In this document: positions 38,093 to 47,265 of the stretch, one piece after another | Position numbering within the stretch: the stretch's first letter is position 1 | How the letters are laid out: each line of letters starts with the position of its first letter | Source of the DNA: Algoriphagus sp. | GTDB lineage: Bacteria > Bacteroidota > Bacteroidia > Cytophagales > Cyclobacteriaceae | Assembly: GCF_029254265.1 (NCBI RefSeq) | Contig: NZ_JAQWXX010000074.1 | Coordinates: 1 to 64,000, forward strand | Direction of reading: 5' to 3' | DNA: 64,000 nucleotides | Translations under genes and position numbers: made by a program | The notes under the pieces: model-generated | The model's database searches: none | Told to the model about the DNA's origin: nothing | The model's input: only the letters and a program-made list of their open reading frames with translations

Positions 38093-38110
38093 GAAGACCG
38101 AAGACCGAAG
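38093..38110. repeat. Heptamer repeat in intergenic DNA
   Basis: GAAGACC, GAAGACC and GAAG: the complement of the CTTCGGT unit found translated inside two kinase genes (13217-13248 and 19300-19331). It lies in the 276-base gap between the protease and the ligase genes. That gap also contains a hairpin CGGCCTTTTAGGCCG at 38132-38146 without a T run. Confidence 0.65.
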
Positions 38111-38309
38111 TTTGCCAAAACTGAGATCAATCGGCCTTTTAGGCCGTTAAATCAAGCTACTGGTAAGAAAGCGGATAATCATAAACATTATTTAGGAATT
38201 CATTTAATTGTAAAAGTCTAAATTTAAGCAACTTACAACTAGAAACTAATCGAAGTATTCTGGAATAAGCGGAACACTATTTAATAAAAACACTCTAAAT
38301 TTTTGAGAT

Positions 38310-39938
38310 ATGGAAGGCTTAATGATGAATTATCCACTCACGACCACTACTATTCTGGAGTATGGGAACAGCGTCTATCATCACAAAAAGATAATCACCT
38401 ATCTACCGGATGGATCGCGACATGAGTATAGTTTTGGCGATATGTATAAACGCTGTAAAAAGCTAGCCAATGCATTAACCCAGAAGTTGGGAATCAAAGA
38501 GGGCGATATGGTGGGGACTTTTGCCTGGAATCATGGTCCTCATGTAGAATTATACTATGGGATTTCTGGTGTAGGGGCTGTTTGTCACACAATAAATATT
38601 CGATTATCACTCAATCAGATCGAATACATTATCAATAACTCGGAGGACAAAGTGATTTTTGTGGATGCCAGTTTGGTGCCCCTTTTAGAAAAAATAGCGC
38701 CACTGCTCGAAACTGTAACACACTATGTGTTGATAAATGCCCCTAAAGATTTTTCAACCACTTTGCCAAATACCTTGCATTATGAAGAGTTACTGGCTGA
38801 CCAATCAGAAGATTTTGAGTGGCCTGCGTTAAATGAAAATGATGCTAGTGGTATGTGTTATACCAGTGGAACCACAGGATTGCCAAAAGGAGTTTTGTAT
38901 TCCCACCGGTCCACCTTTTTACACGCGACAACGATTATATCCCCAAATGCAGGAAATTTTAGCAATCGGGATACTGTTTTATTGATTGTACCACAATTTC
39001 ATGTCATGGCTTGGGGTTTCCCATACTTGTGTCTGTTGTCTGGATCAAACATGGTACTTCCCTCTTCCAACTTACAGCCTGAAGCTATCATTAAGATTCT
39101 CATCGCAGAAAAAGTGAATAAGGCCAACGGTGTTCCTACCATTTGGCTTGGCGTATATCATGCCATGAAAAAGAATCCTCCAAAAGAAAAATTAGCGCTC
39201 GAAGAATACCTTGTTGGTGGTTCTGCACTACCAAAGAGCCTGATTGAAGGGTTTGAAAAAAATTTCGGAATAAGAGGTGTTCAAGCTTGGGGAATGACTG
39301 AAACTTCTCCTCTGGGAACAGTGAGTCGATTACAGCCTAAACATGATCACTTATCAGCCGAAGAACAATTAGCTATTCGTGCAAAGCAAGGCACTGCATT
39401 TCCAGGGGTAGAAATACGGATTGTAACAGATGACGGGACGATGGCTCCGGCAGATGGCAAAAGCATGGGAGAACTTCAAATAAAGGGTGCTTGGACCGTG
39501 AGCTCCTATTTTAAAACGAATAATTCTGAAAGCTTTACAGAAGACGGCTGGTTTAAAACTGGTGACGTGAGTACCATTGACGAAGATGGATATATGGAGA
39601 TTAAGGATAGAACCAAAGATCTTATAAAAAGTGGTGGTGAATGGATCTCCAGTGTAGCGCTAGAATCTGCCCTAATGGCCCATCCTAAAATCAAAGAAGC
39701 TGCAGTAATCGCAATCCCAGACGAAAAATGGGTAGAAAAACCTTTGGCTTCCATCGTCTTGGTGAATGAAGAAGATAAGATTTTAGAGGAAGAATTAATT
39801 GAATTTCTATCGAGAGACTTTGTAAAATATCAGATTCCTAAAGACTATATTTTTATCAAAGAAGTCCCAAAAACAAGCGTTGGCAAATTTGACAAAAAAG
39901 AGATCAGAAGACTTTTTGCCGAAGGAAAACTTACTTAA
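38310..39938 (+). CDS. Fatty acyl-CoA ligase (AMP-binding, medium/long-chain type)
   Basis: 542 residues, full length for class I adenylate-forming enzymes. It activates a fatty acid with ATP to acyl-AMP and then acyl-CoA. Visible motifs: the P-loop YTSGTTGLPKG (184-194), the A5 region GVQAWGMTETSPLG, GWFKTGDVSTIDEDG, the hinge DRTKDLIKSGGEW, and the C-terminal catalytic Lys in PKTSVGKFDKKEIR. The sequence resembles the AlkK/FadD-like group. No membrane segment. It has its own ~270-base upstream region and is not in an obvious operon. Confidence 0.92.
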   Translation: MEGLMMNYPLTTTTILEYGNSVYHHKKIITYLPDGSRHEYSFGDMYKRCKKLANALTQKLGIKEGDMVGTFAWNHGPHVELYYGISGVGAVCHTINIRLSLNQIEYIINNSEDKVIFVDASLVPLLEKIAPLLETVTHYVLINAPKDFSTTLPNTLHYEELLADQSEDFEWPALNENDASGMCYTSGTTGLPKGVLYSHRSTFLHATTIISPNAGNFSNRDTVLLIVPQFHVMAWGFPYLCLLSGSNMVLPSSNLQPEAIIKILIAEKVNKANGVPTIWLGVYHAMKKNPPKEKLALEEYLVGGSALPKSLIEGFEKNFGIRGVQAWGMTETSPLGTVSRLQPKHDHLSAEEQLAIRAKQGTAFPGVEIRIVTDDGTMAPADGKSMGELQIKGAWTVSSYFKTNNSESFTEDGWFKTGDVSTIDEDGYMEIKDRTKDLIKSGGEWISSVALESALMAHPKIKEAAVIAIPDEKWVEKPLASIVLVNEEDKILEEELIEFLSRDFVKYQIPKDYIFIKEVPKTSVGKFDKKEIRRLFAEGKLT

Positions 39939-40092
39939 ATAGAATAACTAGCTATTCAAACAAAATACCAATATTGGACAGAAGTAATTGCTTGTTCTCA
40001 ACTCCTCGAAACATGTCTGAGGAACCAATAATAATCAGGTTCAGCTTGATAAATTGTCTAAGAATGGAAAAAGTACTCAATCTCAACAGCAA

Positions 40093-41724
40093 ATGAAAAA
40101 ACATTTATTTATCCTTCTCTGGGCAATTTCATTTGGAGCTTTTGCCCAAAAAGTAGAAATCCCCGGTTCCGTAAAGCGAGCCATGAATCAAATCGATACG
40201 CTAACTATTCGAAATCACATTGCCTACCTGGCTGATGATAAATTGAAAGGCAGAAAGCCCGGAACGGAAGGTTATCAGCTAGCAGTGGATTATGTAGTCA
40301 ATGAATTCAAAAAAATGGGTGTTCAGCCCGGCGGAGATCCTGGTCAATACACTCAAAAACTGATTCTACGAAATACCATTGTTGACAATTCCAGCGCCAA
40401 AGCTTTCCTTTCAGATGCGCAAGGAAATATAGATTCACTGGTTTTTGGAACCGATTTTCTTCCCTATGCTAACCCAATGGCTGCCCAATCTAAAGGTGAA
40501 GGGAAAGTTGTTTTTGCGGGCTATGGCGTAGATATCCCAGGTTTTTATTCCGATTACGAGGGCCTTGAAGTCACAGGTAAAGTAGTGGTTATGGTCGCTG
40601 GTGTTCCCGATGGAATCCCTGCCTCCACCTTGGTTTCGCATTTCACCAGTCCGGGAAATAAGCTAACTATTGCCTTTGAAAAAGGAGCAATTGGTGCGAT
40701 CCTAGTGTATCCGATGAATTCATTTGCGAATTCTAATCCGGTAATTCAGTCCAATGTGGCTTTGAATCCTGAGAAAACAGTGGCTTATGGAAGAGGCTTC
40801 AATGGAAATCTGAATTTTGCTTTGACTTCAAATCGATCATTCCTGAACCAACTCTTTTTGAATTCAGGAAAAAATCTTGAGGAGACTTTGGTAGCGATGA
40901 AATCTCGAAAAAATTCCTCCTTTGAGTTTCCTTTTTCACTTTCAGCGAGCTATTCCAATACTTTTTCAGAGTTTGAAAGTGAAAATGTAATTGGTTTGAT
41001 TCCAGGTTCGGATCCGAAACTGAAGTCGGAATACGTGGTGCATTCAGCGCATTTGGATCATGTGGGAATAGGCAGAGCAGAAAATGGGGACTCCATCTAC
41101 AACGGTGCGCATGACAATGCCTCGGGTGTAGCTGCCTTGCTGGAGATTGCCCGAATTTATGCCAAAGGCGGAGCAAAGCCTAAGCGCTCTATTCTTATTG
41201 TAATGGTTACCGCCGAGGAAATGGGCTTGGTAGGTTCCTCCTATTTTGCTTCTAATCCGACAGTACCCAAATCTGCGATTGTTGCCAATGTGAATACCGA
41301 TATGCCTACCGTGATTGCTCCTTTGCTATCCATCGTTCCCTTGGGAGCGGAGCATTCGAGTATTATAGGCAATGTGAGGTTCGCTGCTGATTACCTAAAG
41401 TTGGAAATAGAAGCAGACCCTGAGCCTGAGCAAAATCGTTTTGTACGAAGTGATCAATACAGCTTTGTGGTGAGTGGAATTCCTGCCCTGCATATCAAAT
41501 ACGGCAATAAATCCAATATTCCGGGCTTTGATATGGATGCCTTTATCAAGGAATGGCGTGCAAAATATTACCACCGAGCGGCCGATGGCATGGATGGGAT
41601 TTTCAATTTCACCGCTGCCAAAACTTATGTGCAGCTAAATTTCTTGATTAGCTACTCCATTGCACAAAGTCCAAACAGACCGATCTGGAATCCGGGGGAT
41701 TTGTTTGGATTGAGTTCAAACTAA
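40093..41724 (+). CDS. M28 family zinc aminopeptidase with PA domain, secreted
   Basis: 543 residues from the ATG at 40093; the upstream TTG extension is rejected because MKKHLFILLWAISFGAFAQ is a clear signal peptide. A PA-type insert lies at ~130-270 (VFAGYGVDIPGFYSDYEG). Zinc and catalytic residues of the M28 fold are in AHLDHVG (H320), GAHDNASGVA (D341) and TAEEMGLVGS (E375/E376). The enzyme should release N-terminal amino acids in the periplasm. The last 47 codons are repeated at 45642-45785, past the GLPGLI/TonB-plug pair. Confidence 0.92.
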   Translation: MKKHLFILLWAISFGAFAQKVEIPGSVKRAMNQIDTLTIRNHIAYLADDKLKGRKPGTEGYQLAVDYVVNEFKKMGVQPGGDPGQYTQKLILRNTIVDNSSAKAFLSDAQGNIDSLVFGTDFLPYANPMAAQSKGEGKVVFAGYGVDIPGFYSDYEGLEVTGKVVVMVAGVPDGIPASTLVSHFTSPGNKLTIAFEKGAIGAILVYPMNSFANSNPVIQSNVALNPEKTVAYGRGFNGNLNFALTSNRSFLNQLFLNSGKNLEETLVAMKSRKNSSFEFPFSLSASYSNTFSEFESENVIGLIPGSDPKLKSEYVVHSAHLDHVGIGRAENGDSIYNGAHDNASGVAALLEIARIYAKGGAKPKRSILIVMVTAEEMGLVGSSYFASNPTVPKSAIVANVNTDMPTVIAPLLSIVPLGAEHSSIIGNVRFAADYLKLEIEADPEPEQNRFVRSDQYSFVVSGIPALHIKYGNKSNIPGFDMDAFIKEWRAKYYHRAADGMDGIFNFTAAKTYVQLNFLISYSIAQSPNRPIWNPGDLFGLSSN

Positions 41725-41801
41725 CTGTAAAATTTGTTTTTAGGGTAAAAAAAGTTATCTTAATCTTTTAGTATTGGTCGTAAATCGTAATGGATTTTAT
41801 T

Positions 41802-42037
41802 ATGAAAAAGCTGATTTTAGGTTGCTTTCTAATTTCAGGATTTGCAGGCGCTGAGACTTCCGTTTCTGAAAACATGGAAACTAAAACAACAGGATGTGAT
41901 CCCTCGGATATTGTTTTGTTTCCTTCAATACTAATTGCGGATCTCATGCAGTAGACTTGGGTTGTACCACTGGGGAAATCATGGCTGATGTCATAAGTTG
42001 GGAAGAATTCCATTGTGGCCCAACGATTGCCCCATAA
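41802..42037 (+). pseudogene. Small secreted Cys-containing peptide gene, probably frameshifted
   Basis: The ATG at 41802 gives MKKLILGCFLISGFAGAETS, a good signal peptide, but the frame stops at 41954 after 50 residues. Shifting frame after about GCDP gives GYCFVSFNTNCGSHAVD, then GCTTGEIMADVISWEEFHCG and a stop at 42037. The two parts together make a ~78-residue secreted peptide with five or six Cys in the mature part. It sits 58 bases before the GLPGLI gene. An in-frame ATG at 41790 is an alternative start. It is either a pseudogene or a sequencing error; no family assigned. Confidence 0.45.
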
Positions 42038-42095
42038 AAGTAATAGAAGTGAATTTTCTCTCTTTTTTTCTACTCTTAAAGTTCAATACAAAAAA

Positions 42096-42923
42096 ATGAA
42101 AAATCTTTCTGTATTTACTTTTATCCTCGTATTGATTTCATCCATACGCTTGCATGGGCAAACAAGCAATCAAGCCTTTTTTTATTCTGCGACGTTTACG
42201 CCTGATTCCACAAATATAACTATCAAAGGAACTGATTATATGGTTTTGTGGGTAGGAGATAACTACAGCGTTTTTGAGAGTTACTATGGATACCAATTGG
42301 ACTCTGTTCAAGCTGCGGCATCATCCAAAACTAATAATCCGAAAGATGTGAATTTGGATGCTTTAATAGGGTCTGTTTTGTCTATGAAAAAACCTAGCTA
42401 TAAATTTAGAATTCATAAATCCTGGAAGGATGAGCAGATTACATTTTACCAAAATTTGTTTTTTGACAACTACGTATTTATTCAACCTCTCAAAATGAAT
42501 GGGTGGAAAATCGAAAAGGAATTCAAAGATATTTTAGGTTTGAAATGTCAGAAAGCATCCATAGACTATTCAGGCCGTAGTTTTATTGCTTGGTTTACTG
42601 AAGATATTCCAATGAGTGACGGCCCATATGTTTTTAATGGACTTCCGGGGCTCATTTTAGAAGTGAAGGATACACAGAATTATTATAGTTTTGAACTGGT
42701 AGGAGTGCAAAAATCTATTGTAGAAATGGATAAGCGAGTTCTGCCAAAGACAATTTCGCTCTCCAAAAACCAGTTTTTTTTGACAAAAAAGGCATTGTAC
42801 AAAGATGTTCGGAAGGCGCTACTTGGAAAGCCTGCTGGTTCTACTTCTGATGAGTCTATTAGGATGGTTCAAGAACGTTATGACAAATCAAATAATCCAT
42901 TGGAACTGGTGGTGGATAAATGA
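42096..42923 (+). CDS. GLPGLI family secreted protein
   Basis: 275 residues from ATG 42096. The upstream non-ATG extension is rejected because MKNLSVFTFILVLISSIRLHG is a signal peptide. The family signature is exact: GPYVFNGLPGLILEVKD near residue 180, preceded by DYSGRSFIAWFTEDIPMSDG. The family is Bacteroidota-specific and often paired with TonB-plug outer-membrane proteins, as here. Its stop overlaps the start of the next gene (ATGA at 42920), indicating translational coupling. Molecular function unknown. Confidence 0.93.
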   Translation: MKNLSVFTFILVLISSIRLHGQTSNQAFFYSATFTPDSTNITIKGTDYMVLWVGDNYSVFESYYGYQLDSVQAAASSKTNNPKDVNLDALIGSVLSMKKPSYKFRIHKSWKDEQITFYQNLFFDNYVFIQPLKMNGWKIEKEFKDILGLKCQKASIDYSGRSFIAWFTEDIPMSDGPYVFNGLPGLILEVKDTQNYYSFELVGVQKSIVEMDKRVLPKTISLSKNQFFLTKKALYKDVRKALLGKPAGSTSDESIRMVQERYDKSNNPLELVVDK

Positions 42924-45580
42924 AGGTAATATTCTCGAGTTTATTTTTTTTGCTGACAACAGCGTTCTGCTTTTCTCAGTCCATAGTTCGAGGTAAAATT
43001 ATTGAAGGCTCAAAAAAAACTCCTGTGTTTGGAGTAAATATATTGGTCAAAAGTCCACTCGATTCAACCACAATTGCGTTTGGCTTTACCAATGAATCTG
43101 GGCAATTTGAGATAGAGTTCAACTCGGAATTGGATAGTGTTTTTTTGACAATTAACTCAATGACCATCCAAAAGAAACAAGTAGTCCTTTCTCCTAATGG
43201 AATACCAGTTGTCATTGAAGTAACAAGTTCCTCGTTAGACCTCAAAGAATTCACTATTGAAGGTATTAAGAACCCTGTAACCCAAAGAAATGATACCATT
43301 TCGTATGATATAAGTGGGTTTTCTACAGTAAATGATCGAGTTCTGAGTGATGTGTTGAAGCGTCTTCCTGGAATAGAAGTTATGAGTAATGGGATGATTC
43401 AATATCAGGGGAGACCTCTGGTCAAGTTCTATGTTGAAGGGTTAGATTTATTACAGGGACGATATAATCTGGCAAATAACAATCTACCGATAGACGCAAT
43501 CGAATCAGTGGATCTTTTGGAAAACCATCAACCTATTAAAATTCTGGATTCCTTGGTTTTTTCTGATAGAGCCGCATTGAATATCAATCTAAAACGTAAG
43601 AATACTTGGATTGGAACTGGAAATGCAGGCGTAGGAGGGAGTCCAATTCTATTAGATGCTAAATTTTCTCCCATGGTCTTTAGAACCGATTTTCAAGCAT
43701 TATTTACTGTTCAGGGTAATAATGCAGGGGAGAATTTAGAAGATCAACAGAGAAATTTGACGATGGATGCCCTACTGGATTTGTTGAACAACAGAGCAAT
43801 AAAAGAGTGGTTTACATTTCCAGGGCTGGAGATGTCTGGCTTACCAAAGGAAAGAGCAAGATTTAACGAGAGCTTCCTTGGATCCGCAAATATGTTGTCT
43901 AAGAATAGTAAAGAAACTGAGTTTAGGTTAAATATAGATTTTCACCAAGAGAGTTTGCTACAAGAGAAAAGTAGTTTTACTTCTTATTTTATGCCTGGTG
44001 CTGATACAATTTCCTTTGCGGAAAATACCATGCTGGAGAATATTAGGAGAAAACTATCGGGAGGATTGAACTGGAATAGAAACACAAAGCGTAATTATTT
44101 TGATAACACGACATCTTTTGCAGTGGTCAAAAATGAAATTGATGGAAATGTATTTTTTAATCAAAACCCAATCATGGAGACGGCATCAATGCCTATGCTT
44201 CGAATTGAAAATAAGCTGAAGCTGCTAACTCCCATAAAAAATAGGCTCTTTGATGTTCGGTCAACTGTTTCTTTTCAGAAAACACAACAAACGTTAAACT
44301 TAACCTCTTCGGTAAATGATGGTATAGGCAATCCAGGCCAGTCGTACGATTTTCTCATGCAATCCATCGATTTCCAGAGATTCTTTACAACTAATTCAAT
44401 TGGGTTGACATTCAAAACAAGAAATGCAATAACTGTCCAATCTTCTATTGGGGTAAGTGCATTAATGGATAAGCTGTCTAGTACCCTTTCGATTGATTCT
44501 TTATCTAGCAATAAATTGTTTGCAGTTGAAAGGAATAAGACAGATTTTACAAATCTTTCAACTTTTATCAAAAATTCGGTTGAGTACAAGAAGGGTGGCT
44601 TTCAGTTAAAAGCGGATCTACCATTTTATGTTGCATACCTAGACCGGAATAGTATTTCTACCAGGCAATCCTCCAGTTTTTTAAGCGTATATCTTGAACC
44701 TTCCCTTAATGCGAGGTACCAGATTAGTGGTAAGATTTCAACTTCTATATCATTTGCGAAAACAAATGAGTTTGGAACTGGTGAAGATTTTTTTCCCAAT
44801 CCTATAATAACGAGCTTTCGGAATATAGATGTGAATGGCAGTCGTCTTCCTGAGTCTGTTAGGTCAAGGGTTAACTATGGGTTGAATTATAAGAATCCAG
44901 TAAATGGATTGTTTTTTGACTTGAGTGCTTCCTATTCTAAAACCTCGGAAAATGTAATTGCCCAGTATTCATTGGCTGATTTTGGTGGATCAACTAGGTC
45001 ATTGGTGGATTTTGATAATGAGACTATTCGACGAGCATTGAGTTTAAGAGGGAGTAAGTATTTAAGTAATCTCTATACAACCCTGACTGTCAGCAGTACG
45101 ATTCAGTTTCAAGAGTTTCCTCAAGTAACCAATGACGTACTTCTGGATTATTCCAATAGAATCAATACATCTTACTTTGAAATAGCGATTAAACCAAAAA
45201 ATTACATTGGATTTGATATAAAGACGAGTCTTAATCTGATTAATTCGGAGAGTAATCAAAGTGGGATAGCACAAATTAAACAAGTAAGTACAGCTATGGG
45301 TCTCGATGTGTTTCCAATTCAAAATCATTTATTTAGAGCTGATTTTGAGTACGTTTCAAATGAAATTAAGGATAGCAACTCGCCTCAGCGTATTAGTTTT
45401 TTGGATTTTAGTTATCGATTTACACCTCCTAAGTCTAGAATAGATTTCAGCATTATTTGTGCTAATATTTTGGATGTGGACGTCTATAGAAGTTATTTTT
45501 CGAGCGGCTTTATTTTAGGAGTTCAAGAATTGCCATTACGACCTAGGCAGCTTTTGCTGAAGGTGAATTTTTCGTTTTAA
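42920..45580 (+). CDS. Carboxypeptidase-regulatory-like/TonB-plug outer-membrane beta-barrel protein
   Basis: 886 residues. Signal peptide 1-20 (LFFLLTTAFCFSQ), then a CarboxypepD_reg-like Ig domain (~22-100; GKIIEGSKKTPVFGVNILVK; TNESGQFEI), a plug-like domain (~115-230; DVLKRLPGIEVMSNGMIQYQG) and a long beta-barrel ending in the aromatic outer-membrane signature VNFSF. Coupled to the GLPGLI gene by a 4-base overlap, so the two proteins likely act together at the outer membrane. No SusD partner is present. Substrate unknown; a peptide role is suggested only by the neighbouring small peptide gene. Confidence 0.88.
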   Translation: MKVIFSSLFFLLTTAFCFSQSIVRGKIIEGSKKTPVFGVNILVKSPLDSTTIAFGFTNESGQFEIEFNSELDSVFLTINSMTIQKKQVVLSPNGIPVVIEVTSSSLDLKEFTIEGIKNPVTQRNDTISYDISGFSTVNDRVLSDVLKRLPGIEVMSNGMIQYQGRPLVKFYVEGLDLLQGRYNLANNNLPIDAIESVDLLENHQPIKILDSLVFSDRAALNINLKRKNTWIGTGNAGVGGSPILLDAKFSPMVFRTDFQALFTVQGNNAGENLEDQQRNLTMDALLDLLNNRAIKEWFTFPGLEMSGLPKERARFNESFLGSANMLSKNSKETEFRLNIDFHQESLLQEKSSFTSYFMPGADTISFAENTMLENIRRKLSGGLNWNRNTKRNYFDNTTSFAVVKNEIDGNVFFNQNPIMETASMPMLRIENKLKLLTPIKNRLFDVRSTVSFQKTQQTLNLTSSVNDGIGNPGQSYDFLMQSIDFQRFFTTNSIGLTFKTRNAITVQSSIGVSALMDKLSSTLSIDSLSSNKLFAVERNKTDFTNLSTFIKNSVEYKKGGFQLKADLPFYVAYLDRNSISTRQSSSFLSVYLEPSLNARYQISGKISTSISFAKTNEFGTGEDFFPNPIITSFRNIDVNGSRLPESVRSRVNYGLNYKNPVNGLFFDLSASYSKTSENVIAQYSLADFGGSTRSLVDFDNETIRRALSLRGSKYLSNLYTTLTVSSTIQFQEFPQVTNDVLLDYSNRINTSYFEIAIKPKNYIGFDIKTSLNLINSESNQSGIAQIKQVSTAMGLDVFPIQNHLFRADFEYVSNEIKDSNSPQRISFLDFSYRFTPPKSRIDFSIICANILDVDVYRSYFSSGFILGVQELPLRPRQLLLKVNFSF

Positions 45581-45641
45581 AAATAAGAAAGGTAGTTGGT
45601 GAGGACACTAATCTGGGAGACAGAGGTAATATCATCAATAG

Positions 45642-45785
45642 GCAGATGGCATGGATGGAATTTTCAATTTCGCTGCTGCCAAAACCTACGTGCAGCTAAA
45701 TTTCTTGATTAGCTATTCCATTGCACAAAGTCCAAACAGACCTAGTTGGAATCCGAGGGATCTCTTTGGGATTGGGTCGAATTGA
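45642..45785 (+). pseudogene. Orphan 3' end of an M28 aminopeptidase gene
   Basis: 47 codons plus stop (ADGMDGIFNFAAAKTYVQL onward) match the C-terminus of the intact enzyme ending at 41724 with five substitutions. The sequence upstream is unrelated. The peptide/GLPGLI/TonB-plug block thus lies between two M28 3' ends, as expected if a second tandem M28 copy was replaced or a duplication accompanied the block's arrival. Confidence 0.85.
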
Positions 45786-45832
45786 AATGGTTTTAAGCAA
45801 AAAGGTATTAGAGAAGAAAAGCTAGAATTACA

Positions 45833-45867
45833 AAATCCTGCTTCTTACGAAGCAGGATTTCTTTTTT
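45833..45867. terminator. Rho-independent terminator between convergent genes
   Basis: AAATCCTGCTTC (45833-45844) pairs with GAAGCAGGATTT (45849-45860) around TTAC, 12 perfect base pairs, followed by CTTTTTT on the plus strand. It ends plus-strand transcription from the TonB-plug gene and sits just past the end of the acyltransferase reading in from the other side. Confidence 0.85.
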
Positions 45868-45919
45868 AATAGGAGGATTATAAACTTAGCGATATCAGGT
45901 ACGACATGAGAAACCACTA

Positions 45920-47140
45920 TCATCCCAGAGCCATTTTTTGTTCCGAAAGTTCTTCTTGCTTTTGAATGTCAGAGAGTTTTCGGCTGTATTTTCTACCGTT
46001 CAAGAATTCCCCAATAAATGTAGATCTAACTAGATAATGATAAGTGACAAAGCATATAATAGTTGTACTGATTATTACAGTCAAAAACTTTATGATGGCG
46101 TGAACGTCCCAACCAAAAAGCAATGGGGCAATAAAAATAGTTAAGGTGTAATGCAACAAATACACCCAATATGATGCGTCTGAAATGTATCTCATTCTGG
46201 CAGAGTAACTACTGGTATACCGAATAAATAATCCGGTAATCCCGAAAATGAAGGACCATATCACTAGAGATTGAACGATAGCATTGGCCATGTCTTGGTA
46301 TGGATTTGTATCTATAAGTTTTAACGGACCTATAGCTAGGCCTAAAGCAAATAGTACAAGCGCTAAAATCGTGCAGGTCCAATCGAATTGCTTAAAACTA
46401 TCCAAGAGCTGTTTGGACTTGAATAAAACCCAGCCCACCATGTAAAAAGAAAAATAGAAGATGAAGACGTTTACATCAGGTATTAAAGAATTAGAATGGG
46501 GCAGGGTTGAATCACCTATTGATAAAAAGATAACAGCAGTCATTCCCGCAAAAACAAAAACTCTTAAAATTGGCTTTTGAAAAACCCAATTGAAGATCTG
46601 TGAAATCTTGATGGAGACACCTGGTAGTTTTTGGAACACCAAAGCCAATAGTACTGAAATTATTGTGAAGAAAATAAGGTAGTACAAAAACCAAAGATGC
46701 CATGTGGAATTAGGTAAAAAAGTAAGGAAATCAGAGAAATATGCAGCAGCATCTTCCAGGGCATGATCACTTCCGGCAAAGGTTGCGTCGGCATAGATCC
46801 TGGAAAACTTAAGCGTTGGATAAAGAAGCAAGAGAAATACAATAAAGGGAAAAAGCACCCTTGAAGCTCTGTTTTTGAGCATTTTTAAAGGTGATCTTTC
46901 ATAAAAAAGCATTGCTGCAAAAAAGCCCGCTACAAGCATAAAAGTAGGCATGCGAAAGGAGTGTATTATAGAAAAAATGATATCGATGGATAGATGTGTC
47001 GCATTTGGGTCTTTACTGAAACCAAATTCAGTAACCATATAAGGGACCGCTGAATGGAGAACAATTCCAAGCATCATCATAATTGCTCTTAAAGAATCCA
47101 GAGAATGTAATCGTTCGGTTTTATTAGGAATTGTGTTCAT
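45920..47140 (-). CDS. OpgC-like membrane acyltransferase (acyltransferase 3 family)
   Basis: 406 residues, about ten predicted membrane helices. The N-terminus RLHSLDSLRAIMMMLGIVLH carries the family's RxxxLDxLRaxxxxxVxxxH pattern with the catalytic-type His. WHLWFLYYL and a C-terminal SYWVYLLHYTLTIF are further hallmarks. Members such as OpgC transfer succinyl or other acyl groups to periplasmic glucans or surface sugars; the substrate here is not evident. A tandem paralogue lies just upstream. Confidence 0.88.
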   Translation of the reverse strand: MNTIPNKTERLHSLDSLRAIMMMLGIVLHSAVPYMVTEFGFSKDPNATHLSIDIIFSIIHSFRMPTFMLVAGFFAAMLFYERSPLKMLKNRASRVLFPFIVFLLLLYPTLKFSRIYADATFAGSDHALEDAAAYFSDFLTFLPNSTWHLWFLYYLIFFTIISVLLALVFQKLPGVSIKISQIFNWVFQKPILRVFVFAGMTAVIFLSIGDSTLPHSNSLIPDVNVFIFYFSFYMVGWVLFKSKQLLDSFKQFDWTCTILALVLFALGLAIGPLKLIDTNPYQDMANAIVQSLVIWSFIFGITGLFIRYTSSYSARMRYISDASYWVYLLHYTLTIFIAPLLFGWDVHAIIKFLTVIISTTIICFVTYHYLVRSTFIGEFLNGRKYSRKLSDIQKQEELSEQKMALG

Positions 47141-47162
47141 GGTTTAAAAAAGGTTAGAGGAG
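47141..47162 (-). repeat. Conserved 5' leader motif, copy 1
   Basis: GGTTTAAAAAAGGTTAGAGG(AG) on the plus strand lies directly before the start codon of the acyltransferase at 45920-47140. The same motif precedes the second acyltransferase (48475) and lies about 90 bases before the beta-barrel gene (51037). Confidence 0.6.
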
Positions 47163-47178
47163 TGCACCTAGAGTTACA

Positions 47179-47213
47179 AAATCCTGCTCCTTACAAAGCA
47201 GGATTTGTTTTTT
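47179..47213. terminator. Terminator-like hairpin between the tandem acyltransferases
   Basis: AAATCCTGCT (47179-47188) pairs with AGCAGGATTT (47197-47206), followed by GTTTTTT on the plus strand. It is a paralogous copy of the terminator at 45833, duplicated along with the acyltransferase and its 3' flank. It now lies antisense between two minus-strand genes and may reduce read-through. Confidence 0.65.
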
Positions 47214-47265
47214 AATAGGAGGATTATAAACTGAGTGATATCAGGTAGGACATGAGAAACCACTA

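Noticed and set aside
40054..40092. TTG start extending the M28 peptidase by 13 residues
   Set aside because: It would bury a clear signal peptide that begins at the ATG at 40093.
41768..42013. Minus-strand 81-residue frame
   Set aside because: It is antisense to the secreted peptide, which has a real signal sequence; no features of its own.
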